Below are positions 44,881 to 53,359 of a DNA stretch of 64,000 bases, in pieces. The translations under genes were made by a program, and so were the position numbers. Position 1 is the stretch's first letter. Every line of letters begins with the position of its first letter. The notes under the pieces are model-generated. The model did not search any database, was not told where the DNA came from, and saw nothing but the letters and a program-made list of their open reading frames with translations. The DNA is from Halomonas sp. 'Soap Lake #6' (GTDB lineage Bacteria; Pseudomonadota; Gammaproteobacteria; Pseudomonadales; Halomonadaceae): positions 3,348,001-3,412,000 of the forward strand of contig NZ_CP020469.1 in NCBI RefSeq assembly GCF_003031405.1, given 5' to 3'.

Positions 44881-46128
44881 ATGCAGATTGCTATTGATGG
44901 TCAGCGGCTGTGGTCAAGTTTAATGGCGATGGCAGAGATCGGCGCTACCCCCAACGGCGGAAGTAACCGTTTGGCGCTCACCCAGGAGGATGCTGCCGGT
45001 AGGCACCTATTGATTGAGTGGTGTGAAGAAATTGGCTGCCAAGTTCGTGTTGATGGCGTCGGCAACCTTTTTATCCGCCGACCGGGTAAGCGTAACGACC
45101 TTAAACCTGTGGCGACAGGCAGCCATCTAGATACTCAACCCAAAGGCGGGCGCTTCGATGGTGTTCTGGGCGTGCTAGCCGGCTTAGAAGTGCTGCGCAC
45201 CCTGCACGATCACAATGTAGTAACCGAACGTCCGCTTGAACTTATCGTCTGGACCAATGAGGAAGGCAGTCGCTTTGCACCGGCCATGGTAGCGTCTGGT
45301 ACTTATGCGGGTGTTTTCGCAGTTGAGGAAACCTTAGCTCGACAGGATGCCAATGGTGTTACCTTTGGGCAAGCGCTTGAAGAGACGGGCTTTAAAGGCA
45401 ACCTACCTATTGGAGAGCCGCAACTAGCCAGCTTTTTTGAGCTACATATTGAGCAAGGCCCAGTGCTTGAAGAAGAGGAGCTGGCAATTGGGGTTGTCAC
45501 AGGCGTGCAGGGTATGCGCTGGTTCGACCTGACAATTCAAGGTAGCGCAGCTCATGCGGGCACTACCCCAATGGCATACCGCCACGATGCTCTTGCCGCC
45601 GCCGCAAGATTAATTGACCGCCTGTACATCCATGCGGCGTACGATACCAGCGGCGATACCAAGGTAACTTTTGGCTGCCTTGAAATAGATACGCCTTCCC
45701 GCAACGTGATTCCTGCCAAGGTCAGCCTGACCGTTGACCTTCGCCATGTCGTGGAAGCGCAATTAGACACACTCGAAGAGCGCCTTCATAGCGAGTTAGC
45801 AGACATTACCGATACGTTTGGTGTAGCAGTGGATCTGGAGCGTACCTGGGCATCTCCCGTGGTCGAATTTGACAAGCAATGTGTTGCCGCGCTTGAAAAA
45901 GCAGCCAAATGCCAGGACATTCCCTACCGCCGTATGATGAGCGGCGCAGGTCACGATGCTGTCTACGTTTCTCGGGTAGCCCCCACTGCGATGCTGTTTA
46001 TTCCCTGTCGTGATGGTATTAGCCATAACGAGGCGGAGTATTCCACACCGGAGCACTGCGCGCTCGGCGCACAAACGCTCTGTGATGCCCTTATCGCAAA
46101 CGCCAACAGCCTGGAGGTTAACGTATGA
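44881..46128 (+). CDS. M20 hydantoinase/carbamoylase-family amidohydrolase
   Basis: 415 residues. Metal and substrate motifs of N-carbamoyl amino acid hydrolases: GSHLDTQPKGGRFDGVLGV, TNEEGSRFAPAM, ELHIEQGPVLE, SAAHAGTTPM, and GAGHDAVYVSR. Relatives split N-carbamoyl-beta-alanine, N-carbamoyl amino acids or allantoate to ammonia, CO2 and the amine. In this setting 4-ureidobutyrate (N-carbamoyl-GABA) or N-carbamoylputrescine are candidate substrates. AGAGG precedes the ATG. Its stop overlaps the start of the dehydrogenase by four bases. Confidence 0.88.
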   Translation: MQIAIDGQRLWSSLMAMAEIGATPNGGSNRLALTQEDAAGRHLLIEWCEEIGCQVRVDGVGNLFIRRPGKRNDLKPVATGSHLDTQPKGGRFDGVLGVLAGLEVLRTLHDHNVVTERPLELIVWTNEEGSRFAPAMVASGTYAGVFAVEETLARQDANGVTFGQALEETGFKGNLPIGEPQLASFFELHIEQGPVLEEEELAIGVVTGVQGMRWFDLTIQGSAAHAGTTPMAYRHDALAAAARLIDRLYIHAAYDTSGDTKVTFGCLEIDTPSRNVIPAKVSLTVDLRHVVEAQLDTLEERLHSELADITDTFGVAVDLERTWASPVVEFDKQCVAALEKAAKCQDIPYRRMMSGAGHDAVYVSRVAPTAMLFIPCRDGISHNEAEYSTPEHCALGAQTLCDALIANANSLEVNV

Positions 46129-47630
46129 ACACCCCAACCACGGCCCCAACCAACCAGGCCGAGTGGCAAGCGTTGGCCGAAAAGCTCGATTTCGAAACTC
46201 GTGCGTATATCAACGACCGCTTTGTGGATGCCCAGAGTGGCAACACGCTTACCACGATTAACCCAGCTACCGGAAACGTGTTAGCCGAGGTAGCAAGCTG
46301 TGACGACGCTGACGCGGCACTCGCGGTTCAAGCCGCCCGAGAAGCTTTCCAACGGGGCGATTGGGCGCAGCGCTCACCGACACAGCGTAAAGTCACCCTC
46401 CTTAAGCTTGCTGACTTAATGCAGGACCACAAGCATGAACTGGCACTGCTCGATACGCTCGATATGGGCAAGCCTATTTCAAGCGCTTTGGGTGATATCG
46501 ACGGAGCCATCAGCTGTTTGCGCTATACCGCGGAAAGCATCGACAAACTTTATGGTGAAGTTGCCCCCACGGGTGATAACAATTTAGGGCTTATCGTTCG
46601 TGAACCCTTGGGTGTCGTTACGGCAATAGTGCCGTGGAATTTTCCGCTGATGATGACCGCCTGGAAAATCGCCCCTGCCTTAGCAGCAGGTAATAGCGTC
46701 ATTCTTAAACCATCAGAAAAATCACCGCTGTCAGCGCTGCGCCTTGCTAGTTTATCCCAACAAGCGGGCCTGCCCATGGGCGTTTTTCAGGTGCTGCCCG
46801 GTTATGGCCATACGGTAGGTAAAGCGCTGGCGCTCTCCATGCAAGTCGACTGCCTCGCTTTTACCGGCTCAACACAGGTCGGCAAACAGCTGATGCAATA
46901 CGCAGGACAGTCAAATCTGAAGCGCGTCTATTTAGAGTGCGGAGGCAAAAGCCCCAACATCATTTTTGCGGACTGCCAAAATCTCGACAAAGCTGCCCAG
47001 CATGCCGCAACGGCTATCTTCCACAATCAAGGTGAGGTCTGTATTGCAGGCTCTCGTTTGTTGGTAGAAAACAGTATCCGTAAAGACTTTGTGGCCCGCG
47101 TGGTAAAAGCCGCCGAGCAAATGCAGCCGGGAGATCCACTAGACCCAGAAAGCTTTATGGGTGCCATGGTGGACGAGACCCAATACCGCCGAGTGCTCGA
47201 CTATATACACCAGGGCCAGAAAGAGGGAGCTACGCTAAGAGCCGGTGGAGAACCGCTTAGCGGCCCTGGGCTATTTATCCCACCCACGATTTTCGATGAC
47301 GTTACGCCTGATATGACGGTCGGTCGTGAGGAAGTCTTCGGCCCGGTGCTAGCGGTATTTGGCTTCGATAGCGAAGACGAAGCGCTTGCGCTCGCTAACG
47401 ATAGTGACTTCGGCTTGGCGGCGGGGGTTTGGAGCCAGGATATTGACCGTGTGATGCGCGTTTCACGCAAGCTCCAGTCTGGGCAAGTGTATGTTAATAA
47501 CTGGGCAGGCCCAGACATGACAGTACCATTCGGTGGTGTTAAGCAATCAGGCAACGGGCGAGATAAGTCGCTTCATTCGCTTGATGAGTATACCGAGATC
47601 AAAACCATCTGGATGTCGCTACAAACATAA
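46125..47630 (+). CDS. PuuC-like aldehyde dehydrogenase, second copy
   Basis: 501-residue ALDH with IVPWNFPLMMTAWK, YLECGGKSPN, NQGEVCIAGSR and FGGVKQSGNGRDKS. By eye about three quarters of positions agree with the PuuC at 30456, including long identical runs around the NAD site and the catalytic Cys. Coupled to the carbamoylase gene. It probably oxidises a 4-carbon aminoaldehyde; in this set perhaps 4-ureidobutanal. Confidence 0.88.
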   Translation: MNTPTTAPTNQAEWQALAEKLDFETRAYINDRFVDAQSGNTLTTINPATGNVLAEVASCDDADAALAVQAAREAFQRGDWAQRSPTQRKVTLLKLADLMQDHKHELALLDTLDMGKPISSALGDIDGAISCLRYTAESIDKLYGEVAPTGDNNLGLIVREPLGVVTAIVPWNFPLMMTAWKIAPALAAGNSVILKPSEKSPLSALRLASLSQQAGLPMGVFQVLPGYGHTVGKALALSMQVDCLAFTGSTQVGKQLMQYAGQSNLKRVYLECGGKSPNIIFADCQNLDKAAQHAATAIFHNQGEVCIAGSRLLVENSIRKDFVARVVKAAEQMQPGDPLDPESFMGAMVDETQYRRVLDYIHQGQKEGATLRAGGEPLSGPGLFIPPTIFDDVTPDMTVGREEVFGPVLAVFGFDSEDEALALANDSDFGLAAGVWSQDIDRVMRVSRKLQSGQVYVNNWAGPDMTVPFGGVKQSGNGRDKSLHSLDEYTEIKTIWMSLQT

Positions 47631-47643
47631 GGAAACCGTGGCG

Positions 47644-48489
47644 CTAACCTCTCAATTGTCGGGAAATCAACGCCACGTGCTCAAGAAACAGCTGAAAAAG
47701 CTGCGATTGGCTGGAAATATCCAAACGCTGATAAATATGTTTGCGATGTACCTTTACGGTGCCGTCACTGATATCAAGCTCTCGAGCCGCTGACTTGGTG
47801 GAGTGCCCCGCTAACAGCAGGCGCACAATCTCTTGCTCACGCGCCGTTAGTAGCTCACGGCCAAAACTTGCAAAGGCAGCTTCCACCGGGGCGTCTTTTT
47901 CCAGAGTTTTCTGGAAAATCGCGCCCTGCCATTTCCAAAACTCTATTAGCAAGACCTCGACCAGCGGTGCCACATTTCGCAATACTTGCAGAGAGCGGCG
48001 CTTAAGAGGAGCATCGGCCTGAAACCCTAATGACACCACCATCAAGACGTCTTCTCCGATACGCACGAAGAGACCTACCTCATCGACCAACCCCAACGAA
48101 CGATAGTAGTGCGCGTAATAATCACTAGACTCAAAACGGTCTGGCGCCAGCTCCCGTAAGCGATGCACCCCATTATCGACCCCATCGCTTATAGCCGTAA
48201 AAAATGGATCCAGTAAGTAGGCCCCGCTGAGATAGCGGTCGATCGCCTGTTGGCGATTTTCCGCTGGATAGTCATCGTGTATCAGTAGCGGTCTGTTACG
48301 CCCTTTATAGGTATTAATAAGAATCGTATCGAATCCCGCTACCGCGCGTAGCACCTGCTCCAGGCGAGCGGGAAAATCTCGCTGGCCCGTAGAGTACACC
48401 AGGCTGGCAAGATGTCGGTGCCAAGCAGCGCTACTTGCATTAGCAAGGAAAGCACAGTCAACATCAGCTGTTGAAGAACCGTATCTCAT
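47644..48489 (-). CDS. LuxR-family transcription regulator
   Basis: 281 residues. The C-terminal helix-turn-helix (LLTAREQEIVRLLLAGHSTK, then AARELDISDGTVKVHRKHI) is of the LuxR/GerE type. The first 190 residues form a sensor-like domain without a receiver aspartate pattern and without a clear autoinducer-binding signature. It is convergent with the dehydrogenase gene and closes the agmatine set, so control of this set is likely. Confidence 0.85.
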   Translation of the reverse strand: MRYGSSTADVDCAFLANASSAAWHRHLASLVYSTGQRDFPARLEQVLRAVAGFDTILINTYKGRNRPLLIHDDYPAENRQQAIDRYLSGAYLLDPFFTAISDGVDNGVHRLRELAPDRFESSDYYAHYYRSLGLVDEVGLFVRIGEDVLMVVSLGFQADAPLKRRSLQVLRNVAPLVEVLLIEFWKWQGAIFQKTLEKDAPVEAAFASFGRELLTAREQEIVRLLLAGHSTKSAARELDISDGTVKVHRKHIYQRLDISSQSQLFQLFLEHVALISRQLRG

Positions 48490-48673
48490 GAGGAGCGCTT
48501 TATTTAGGCTGTTGATTACACGATACTGCGTTGAGACTGTACGGTAAACTTTGATTACATATTACTTTACTTGCTGATAGTCATTGCAGCACGGCGCACT
48601 TAATATGGCTGAACACCTCTGCATGGCGCCCTCCAGGCCTGAGCGCTGATTAAAAACAAAGGGTTTTGAGAAT

Positions 48674-49270
48674 ATGGATCGCACCACCACCATCATATTG
48701 CTAGCCTTCGCATCACTGATATTAGGCGCCATGGCAACCGCTATATTTATTTATGTGATTGTTCCCTGGCAAAAGCGACGGCGCGCAGCAAAAGCGAAAG
48801 CCGCAGCCCCCAAAGCGATAAAAGTAGACCACCCTCCGGAGCAGCCCGAACCATCCACACCGGTCAAGCGCACTAGCAATGTGAAACAGCACTCACTCTT
48901 TATTATTTTTGATCAGCCAAGTAAAAGTTCAGACGAACGCCTTACTGAGTGGTTGCGTGAAAAAAACGCCCACTACGACCCACTTAAAAAAATATACTTA
49001 ATTGATGGAGAGCAACCTGCCAACCCCATTACTATTGCCAATGCGTTTTTACCCGGCGAATTGCCTGATCTATTCAGAGATGAATATGGCAGCGAAACGA
49101 TCAAAGGTATTAGCCTAATCGTCAAGCCGCCACTGCGTAAACGCCGCAACCAGCAAATGGTTATTTTTGTTGAGCTTGCCAAAGAAGCAGCAACACTCTT
49201 CAATGCCAATGTATTGGATACCAAGCACCAATCAGCCACTGCAGAAACCTACGCGCAGATTGTTGACTAG
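48674..49270 (+). CDS. ZipA-like membrane-anchored protein
   Basis: 198 residues. One N-terminal membrane helix (about 6-31), a basic and proline-rich linker (about 32-70), then a globular domain. The domain follows the ZipA C-terminal plan: HSLFIIFDQP, NPITIANAFLPGELPDLF, IKGISLIVKPP, and a last helix region AATLFNANVLDTKHQSAT, where ZipA has its FtsZ-binding sheet. It is much shorter than ordinary ZipA. I infer a diverged ZipA paralogue; binding to FtsZ is unproven. AAAGGG precedes the ATG. Convergent with ybiT. Confidence 0.6.
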   Translation: MDRTTTIILLAFASLILGAMATAIFIYVIVPWQKRRRAAKAKAAAPKAIKVDHPPEQPEPSTPVKRTSNVKQHSLFIIFDQPSKSSDERLTEWLREKNAHYDPLKKIYLIDGEQPANPITIANAFLPGELPDLFRDEYGSETIKGISLIVKPPLRKRRNQQMVIFVELAKEAATLFNANVLDTKHQSATAETYAQIVD

Positions 49271-49274
49271 CCCC

Positions 49275-50864
49275 TTACACAACCCCCTGGCTACGCAGGT
49301 AGTCATCGTAGCTACCACTGAAGTCAACAATGCCATCCGGCTGCATATCGATAATGCGCGTGGCTAGCGACGAAACAAACTCCCGGTCGTGGCTAACAAA
49401 CATCAACGTGCCGGGGTAGTTTTCCAGCGCCAGGTTCAGTGCCTCAATAGACTCCATATCCAGGTGGTTGGTCGGCTCATCCATTAACAGGACATTAGGG
49501 TTGGTGAGCGTTAGCTTGCCAAACAGCATCCGCCCCTGTTCACCACCAGAAATGACTTTCACTGACTTGCCAATATCGTCACTGGAAAACAGCATCCGCC
49601 CCAGTGCTCCGCGCACTACCTGTTCGCCACCGTTGGTCCACTGCCCCATCCACTCAAACAGCGTGGCATCGACGGCAAAGTCGTCGGTGTGGTCTTGAGC
49701 AAACATGCCAATTTCAGCGGCGTCGGTCCACTTCACTTCACCTGCATCCGGGCGCAAATCACCTGCCAGGGTTTTCAGCAATGTGGTTTTACCAATACCG
49801 TTGGGGCCGATAATGGCTATGCGCTCGCCCGCTTCCACCGTTATAGAGAAACGCTCAAAAAGCGGCTTCTCATCGTCGTAGCCTTTAGTGATCGAATCAA
49901 CGTTCACGGCGTTACGGTGGATCTTTTTGTTCTGCTCAAAGCGGATAAACGGACTGATACGGCTGGAAGGCTTGATATCCTCCAGCTTGATCTTATCAAT
50001 CTGACGCGCCCGTGAGGTGGCTTGCTTGGCCTTAGAAGCGTTGGCCGAAAAGCGGCTGACAAACTGCTGTAGTTCAGCAATTTGGGCTTTTTTCTTGGCA
50101 TTATCTGAATGCTGACGCTCACGGGCAGCAGTGGCCGCCGTCATGTAGTCGTCGTAATTGCCAGGGAACAGAGTAATTTCACCGTAATCCAGGTCCGCCA
50201 TATGCGTGCACACGCTATTCAAAAAGTGGCGATCATGGGAGATGATAATCATCGTGCTGCTGCGCGCTTTGAGAATATCTTCCAGCCAGCGGATGGTATT
50301 AATATCCAGGTGGTTGGTGGGCTCATCGAGTAGCAGTACATCAGGGTCAGAAAATAGCGCCTGAGCCAACAGTACGCGCAGCTTCCAACCAGGGGCTACT
50401 TCACTCATCGGGCCGGTATGCTGCTCAATAGGAATACCCAGCCCCAGCAATAGCTCACCAGCGCGAGACTCAGCGGTATAGCCGTCTAACTCGGCAAAAC
50501 GTACCTCAAGGTCCGCCACCGCCATGCCATCGGCTTCACTCATTTCGGCCAGGGAGTAGATGCGCTCGCGCTCAGCGGCAACCTTCCATAGCTCGACATT
50601 ACCCATAATGACCGTATCGATGACGCGCTCGTTCTCATAAGCGAACTGGTCCTGGCGTAGCTTGCCCAACCGAGTACTGCTATCGAGCATTACCTGCCCG
50701 GAAGAGGGCTCAAGCTCCCCTCCCAGGATTTTCATAAAGGTGGACTTACCGCAACCATTGGCGCCAATCAAACCGTAGCGATTGCCGTTATTAAATTTGA
50801 CGGAAACATTTTCAAATAGGGGTTTAGCCCCAAACTGCATGGTGATATTGGCGGTTGCGATCAA
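49275..50864 (-). CDS. ybiT: ABC-F ATPase YbiT
   Basis: 529 residues with two ATPase domains and no membrane part. Walker [10 protein letters not shown] (35-43) and GPNGIGKTT, two [11 protein letters not shown] / [11 protein letters not shown]alker B sites, and the linker with [20 protein letters not shown]. The first signature ([17 protein letters not shown]) is the YbiT form rather than LSGG. ABC-F proteins act at the ribosomal E site. Full length. Confidence 0.94.
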   Translation of the reverse strand: MIATANITMQFGAKPLFENVSVKFNNGNRYGLIGANGCGKSTFMKILGGELEPSSGQVMLDSSTRLGKLRQDQFAYENERVIDTVIMGNVELWKVAAERERIYSLAEMSEADGMAVADLEVRFAELDGYTAESRAGELLLGLGIPIEQHTGPMSEVAPGWKLRVLLAQALFSDPDVLLLDEPTNHLDINTIRWLEDILKARSSTMIIISHDRHFLNSVCTHMADLDYGEITLFPGNYDDYMTAATAARERQHSDNAKKKAQIAELQQFVSRFSANASKAKQATSRARQIDKIKLEDIKPSSRISPFIRFEQNKKIHRNAVNVDSITKGYDDEKPLFERFSITVEAGERIAIIGPNGIGKTTLLKTLAGDLRPDAGEVKWTDAAEIGMFAQDHTDDFAVDATLFEWMGQWTNGGEQVVRGALGRMLFSSDDIGKSVKVISGGEQGRMLFGKLTLTNPNVLLMDEPTNHLDMESIEALNLALENYPGTLMFVSHDREFVSSLATRIIDMQPDGIVDFSGSYDDYLRSQGVV

Positions 50865-50947
50865 GATTTCAGCCCTGGTTAACGGTGTAATTGCACTTGC
50901 AAAGGCCCGCGATTCTACGCGCCTTTGGACAACGTTACACCTCCCGC

Positions 50948-51814
50948 CTAGTGAGCGTTGCTTTGTAAAGCAGGTAATTCCAGAAGAAAGCGTTCTCCAT
51001 CAAGCGCTTGACGAAGTCGCGTATGGAGAATATCAACAATACCAGGATGCTCTCCAACCAACGCGGTAATCGTGGTGCTCAAGCTTGAATGCCGCTGCTC
51101 AGCGTCAGCACAAATCTCAGCGATATCACCGCCTTCACCGGCATGACGCCCCGGCGAGAGAAACAGCATCGCTAAAATCACCGAGCCTGACTGGAACTCG
51201 GGAGTATCCAGCAAATGCTCTAATAAAGGCTCGTTGAAACGGTACTCATCCCCCTCTCGACGTTCCATCGAAGCCGCAGCCACGCAAGCGACTTCATCAG
51301 CCAACAACACGCTAAGCTGGCCCGCCAGGCGGTTGCGCACGGCGGTCACTTCTGGGATCGGGCTACCGTGGTCAACCAGCGCTACGCGGGGCGTTGTACC
51401 TGGCTGAAGCTTGCCACACACGTTATCTGCTAATAGCTGTGCTAAGCGTAGGTCGTTATCGCCTCGCTCATCCACCAACGGCTGGGCTAAACGTACCTTA
51501 ACGTGGGGAAAGCGCTCCTGCATCGCGGCCATGCGCTCTGGCAGGTAGCCCGTTAGTGCCTTGCTTGGCCCAAAGAAGAACGGCAACACAATAATCTCAG
51601 ATGCCCCCTGCTCGGCGCTGCGTTCCACAGCGGGGCCCAGCGTAATAGCAGGGATGCCGCCGACTTCCTCGGGGGGGATTTTATTGGAGTGCAGCAGCGA
51701 TGCGGCCTGCACGGTTTCACCCAGCTTCTGGCTGAGCTCGGCTGCCACACGACGCAGGTTATGAGTAGCCTGGGGCCGCAAAGAGCCGTTATCGACTAGG
51801 AAAATGGCACGCAT
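50948..51814 (-). CDS. CbiX-like sirohydrochlorin chelatase family protein
   Basis: 288 residues with two CbiX-type halves. The second half has [13 protein letters not shown] and [16 protein letters not shown], with the His residues expected to bind metal. The first half has [12 protein letters not shown], where the usual His is Asn, although [17 protein letters not shown] is kept. So only one site may be active. Members insert cobalt or iron into sirohydrochlorin or have drifted to other roles. Confidence 0.78.
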   Translation of the reverse strand: MRAIFLVDNGSLRPQATHNLRRVAAELSQKLGETVQAASLLHSNKIPPEEVGGIPAITLGPAVERSAEQGASEIIVLPFFFGPSKALTGYLPERMAAMQERFPHVKVRLAQPLVDERGDNDLRLAQLLADNVCGKLQPGTTPRVALVDHGSPIPEVTAVRNRLAGQLSVLLADEVACVAAASMERREGDEYRFNEPLLEHLLDTPEFQSGSVILAMLFLSPGRHAGEGGDIAEICADAEQRHSSLSTTITALVGEHPGIVDILHTRLRQALDGERFLLELPALQSNAH

Positions 51815-51864
51815 TGCCTGTCTCCAATAGTGGTTAAGTAAGTAAATCCCACTGGCATGATAAG

Positions 51865-52470
51865 ATGAACGCTTTAACCAATGCGCCGTACTTTATGATG
51901 CTTGATACCACACAGCTCAACCAGCAAAGAAACTTCTTCGATGGTCACGCCGACATTTGGCTATTTGGCTACGGCTCGTTGATTTGGAAGGCTGATTTTA
52001 CCTACCTGGAGCGCAGGCCCGCTTATATTCAAGGCTGGGAACGCCGTTTTTGGCAAGGCTCCCATGATCACCGCGGTACTCCTGAAGCACCGGGGCGAGT
52101 GGCAACGCTGATTCGTGCTAAAGACGCGGTATGCCACGGCATGGCTTACCGCATTACCCCAGAGGTACTGGCCCCGCTCGATTTGCGAGAGAAAAATGGC
52201 TACCTGCGCGAAAAAGTGGCACTCACTTTTTTAGCTAATAGCGATACAACACCAGCGCAAACCGAGGGCCTGATTTATCTAGCTACCGAAGACAACCCAG
52301 CTTTTCTTGGCGATGCACCACTGGCCGAAATCGCACGTCAAATTGCCCACGCCCATGGTCCCAGCGGCTCTAATAAAGCCTATTTAATGAACTTGGCCCA
52401 AGCGCTACGTGAACTAGGCACTGACGATGCACACATCTTTGCGCTGGAAGCACAGCTGAGGCATTGCTGA
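51865..52470 (+). CDS. chaC: Glutathione-specific gamma-glutamylcyclotransferase, ChaC-like
   Basis: 201 residues. IWLFGYGSLIWKADF is the ChaC nucleotide-like loop and DLREKNGYLREKV holds the catalytic Glu. These enzymes split glutathione to 5-oxoproline and Cys-Gly. A Met 11 residues in (51898) is a possible alternative start; neither start has a strong ribosome site. Divergent from the chelatase gene. Confidence 0.88.
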   Translation: MNALTNAPYFMMLDTTQLNQQRNFFDGHADIWLFGYGSLIWKADFTYLERRPAYIQGWERRFWQGSHDHRGTPEAPGRVATLIRAKDAVCHGMAYRITPEVLAPLDLREKNGYLREKVALTFLANSDTTPAQTEGLIYLATEDNPAFLGDAPLAEIARQIAHAHGPSGSNKAYLMNLAQALRELGTDDAHIFALEAQLRHC

Positions 52471-52630
52471 TCCCTCTAGCTTGCTTTATCACCCGGCGGT
52501 CATTTTTTTATCAACATTTTTATAAAAAATGCCAAAGCTCAATCGTCATTGTATTAGAAGGGCTAGCTAGAAGAGCTAAACGGAAGGGTCAAATAGTAGC
52601 CCTTAGCCCTAAAATGGCTATCGAATATGG

Positions 52631-52924
52631 CTACATTATCAGCCACGACAAGATCACCAGCGCCAACACAATTCGTACGATGGCTCCTAACAGGGAGCCT
52701 CGTAGCAGCGCTCTGACCCCGCCCCACAGTATCCACAGGCCTATTACCAGCACCAGAATACTGAAGAAAGAGGCGTTAAAGCCTAACGACCGACTCAGCC
52801 CATTTACAAACTCTTCAAGCGCACCGAAAAAATTAGTAAATATCGCCAATAAAAACTCGACGACCGTGCGAATGACGTCGCCAATCACTTGGCCCGCTTC
52901 ATTAAAAAATCCGTTTACCTGCAT
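52631..52924 (-). CDS. Small membrane protein, unknown function
   Basis: 97 residues with an amphipathic N-terminal part (VVEFLLAIFTNFFGALEEF) and two clear membrane helices (FFSILVLVIGLWILWGG, LLGAIVRIVLALVILSWLI). Longer frames on the other strand here are very basic and low in sense, so I prefer this reading. The 160 bases between chaC and this gene show nothing recognisable. Confidence 0.55.
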   Translation of the reverse strand: MQVNGFFNEAGQVIGDVIRTVVEFLLAIFTNFFGALEEFVNGLSRSLGFNASFFSILVLVIGLWILWGGVRALLRGSLLGAIVRIVLALVILSWLIM

Positions 52925-53059
52925 ACGTTTTATCCGTCGCTATAAAGTTTGAGGCATTTTCGACCAAAATCACACCACTGGCAAAATAATGCGGTCAGTA
53001 CGCTAAGACGTTAGCCCTATTCCCTTACACTGGATAACGCGTTACAACATCAGCTAGCA

Positions 53060-53142
53060 CAATAGCGGGAGAGACTGGTGCTCGACACCAGCGCCGAAGG
53101 AGCAACGACCCCGGAAACTCTCAGGCCAACGGACCGCTATTG
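53060..53142 (+). ncRNA. Glycine riboswitch, first aptamer
   Basis: P1 is formed by CAATAGCGG (53060) and CCGCTATTG (53134), 9 bp. Inside, GGGAGAG, a hairpin CTGGTG-CTCGA-CACCAG, the conserved CGCCGAAGGAGCAA and AACTCTCAGGC follow in the gcvT-type order. The aptamer binds glycine. Confidence 0.93.
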
Positions 53143-53151
53143 CTACTATAT

Positions 53152-53210
53152 TTACCAAACACGTTTTGACTTACCAAACACGTTTTGGTTTTACCAAGCA
53201 CGTTCCGAAG
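53152..53210 (+). repeat. Three 19-20-base repeats in the riboswitch linker
   Basis: TTACCAAACACGTTTTGAC (53152), TTACCAAACACGTTTTGGTT (53171) and TTACCAAGCACGTTCCGAAG (53191). The last runs into the 5' side of the second aptamer. Tandem glycine aptamers usually have a much shorter linker. Confidence 0.88.
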
Positions 53211-53294
53211 AGCGGTTGATGACTGCGTCACTCAGCCCACCGAAGGAGCAAGCGCGTCAATTGATGCGTGAATCTCTCAGGTTCTATGACGGAA
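53203..53294 (+). ncRNA. Glycine riboswitch, second aptamer
   Basis: A short P1, TTCCG (53203) with CGGAA (53290), encloses AAGAG, ACCGAAGGAGCAA and AATCTCTCAGG in the correct order. The first conserved block is less complete than in aptamer 1. The expression platform before the ATG at 53360 may involve GCCATTGAATGGC and the nearby GGGTATATAGCCC hairpins. Confidence 0.85.
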
Positions 53295-53359
53295 GGGGTA
53301 TGCCTTGCCATTGAATGGCTGGGTATATAGCCCGACGCTCATACAATCTGGAGAGAGTT

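Noticed and set aside
52464..52952. 162-codon plus-strand frame after chaC
   Set aside because: Very basic composition and overlap with a sensible two-helix membrane protein on the minus strand.
53078..53314. Open frame of 78 codons before the dadA-like gene
   Set aside because: It lies wholly in the tandem glycine riboswitch and has no ribosome site.
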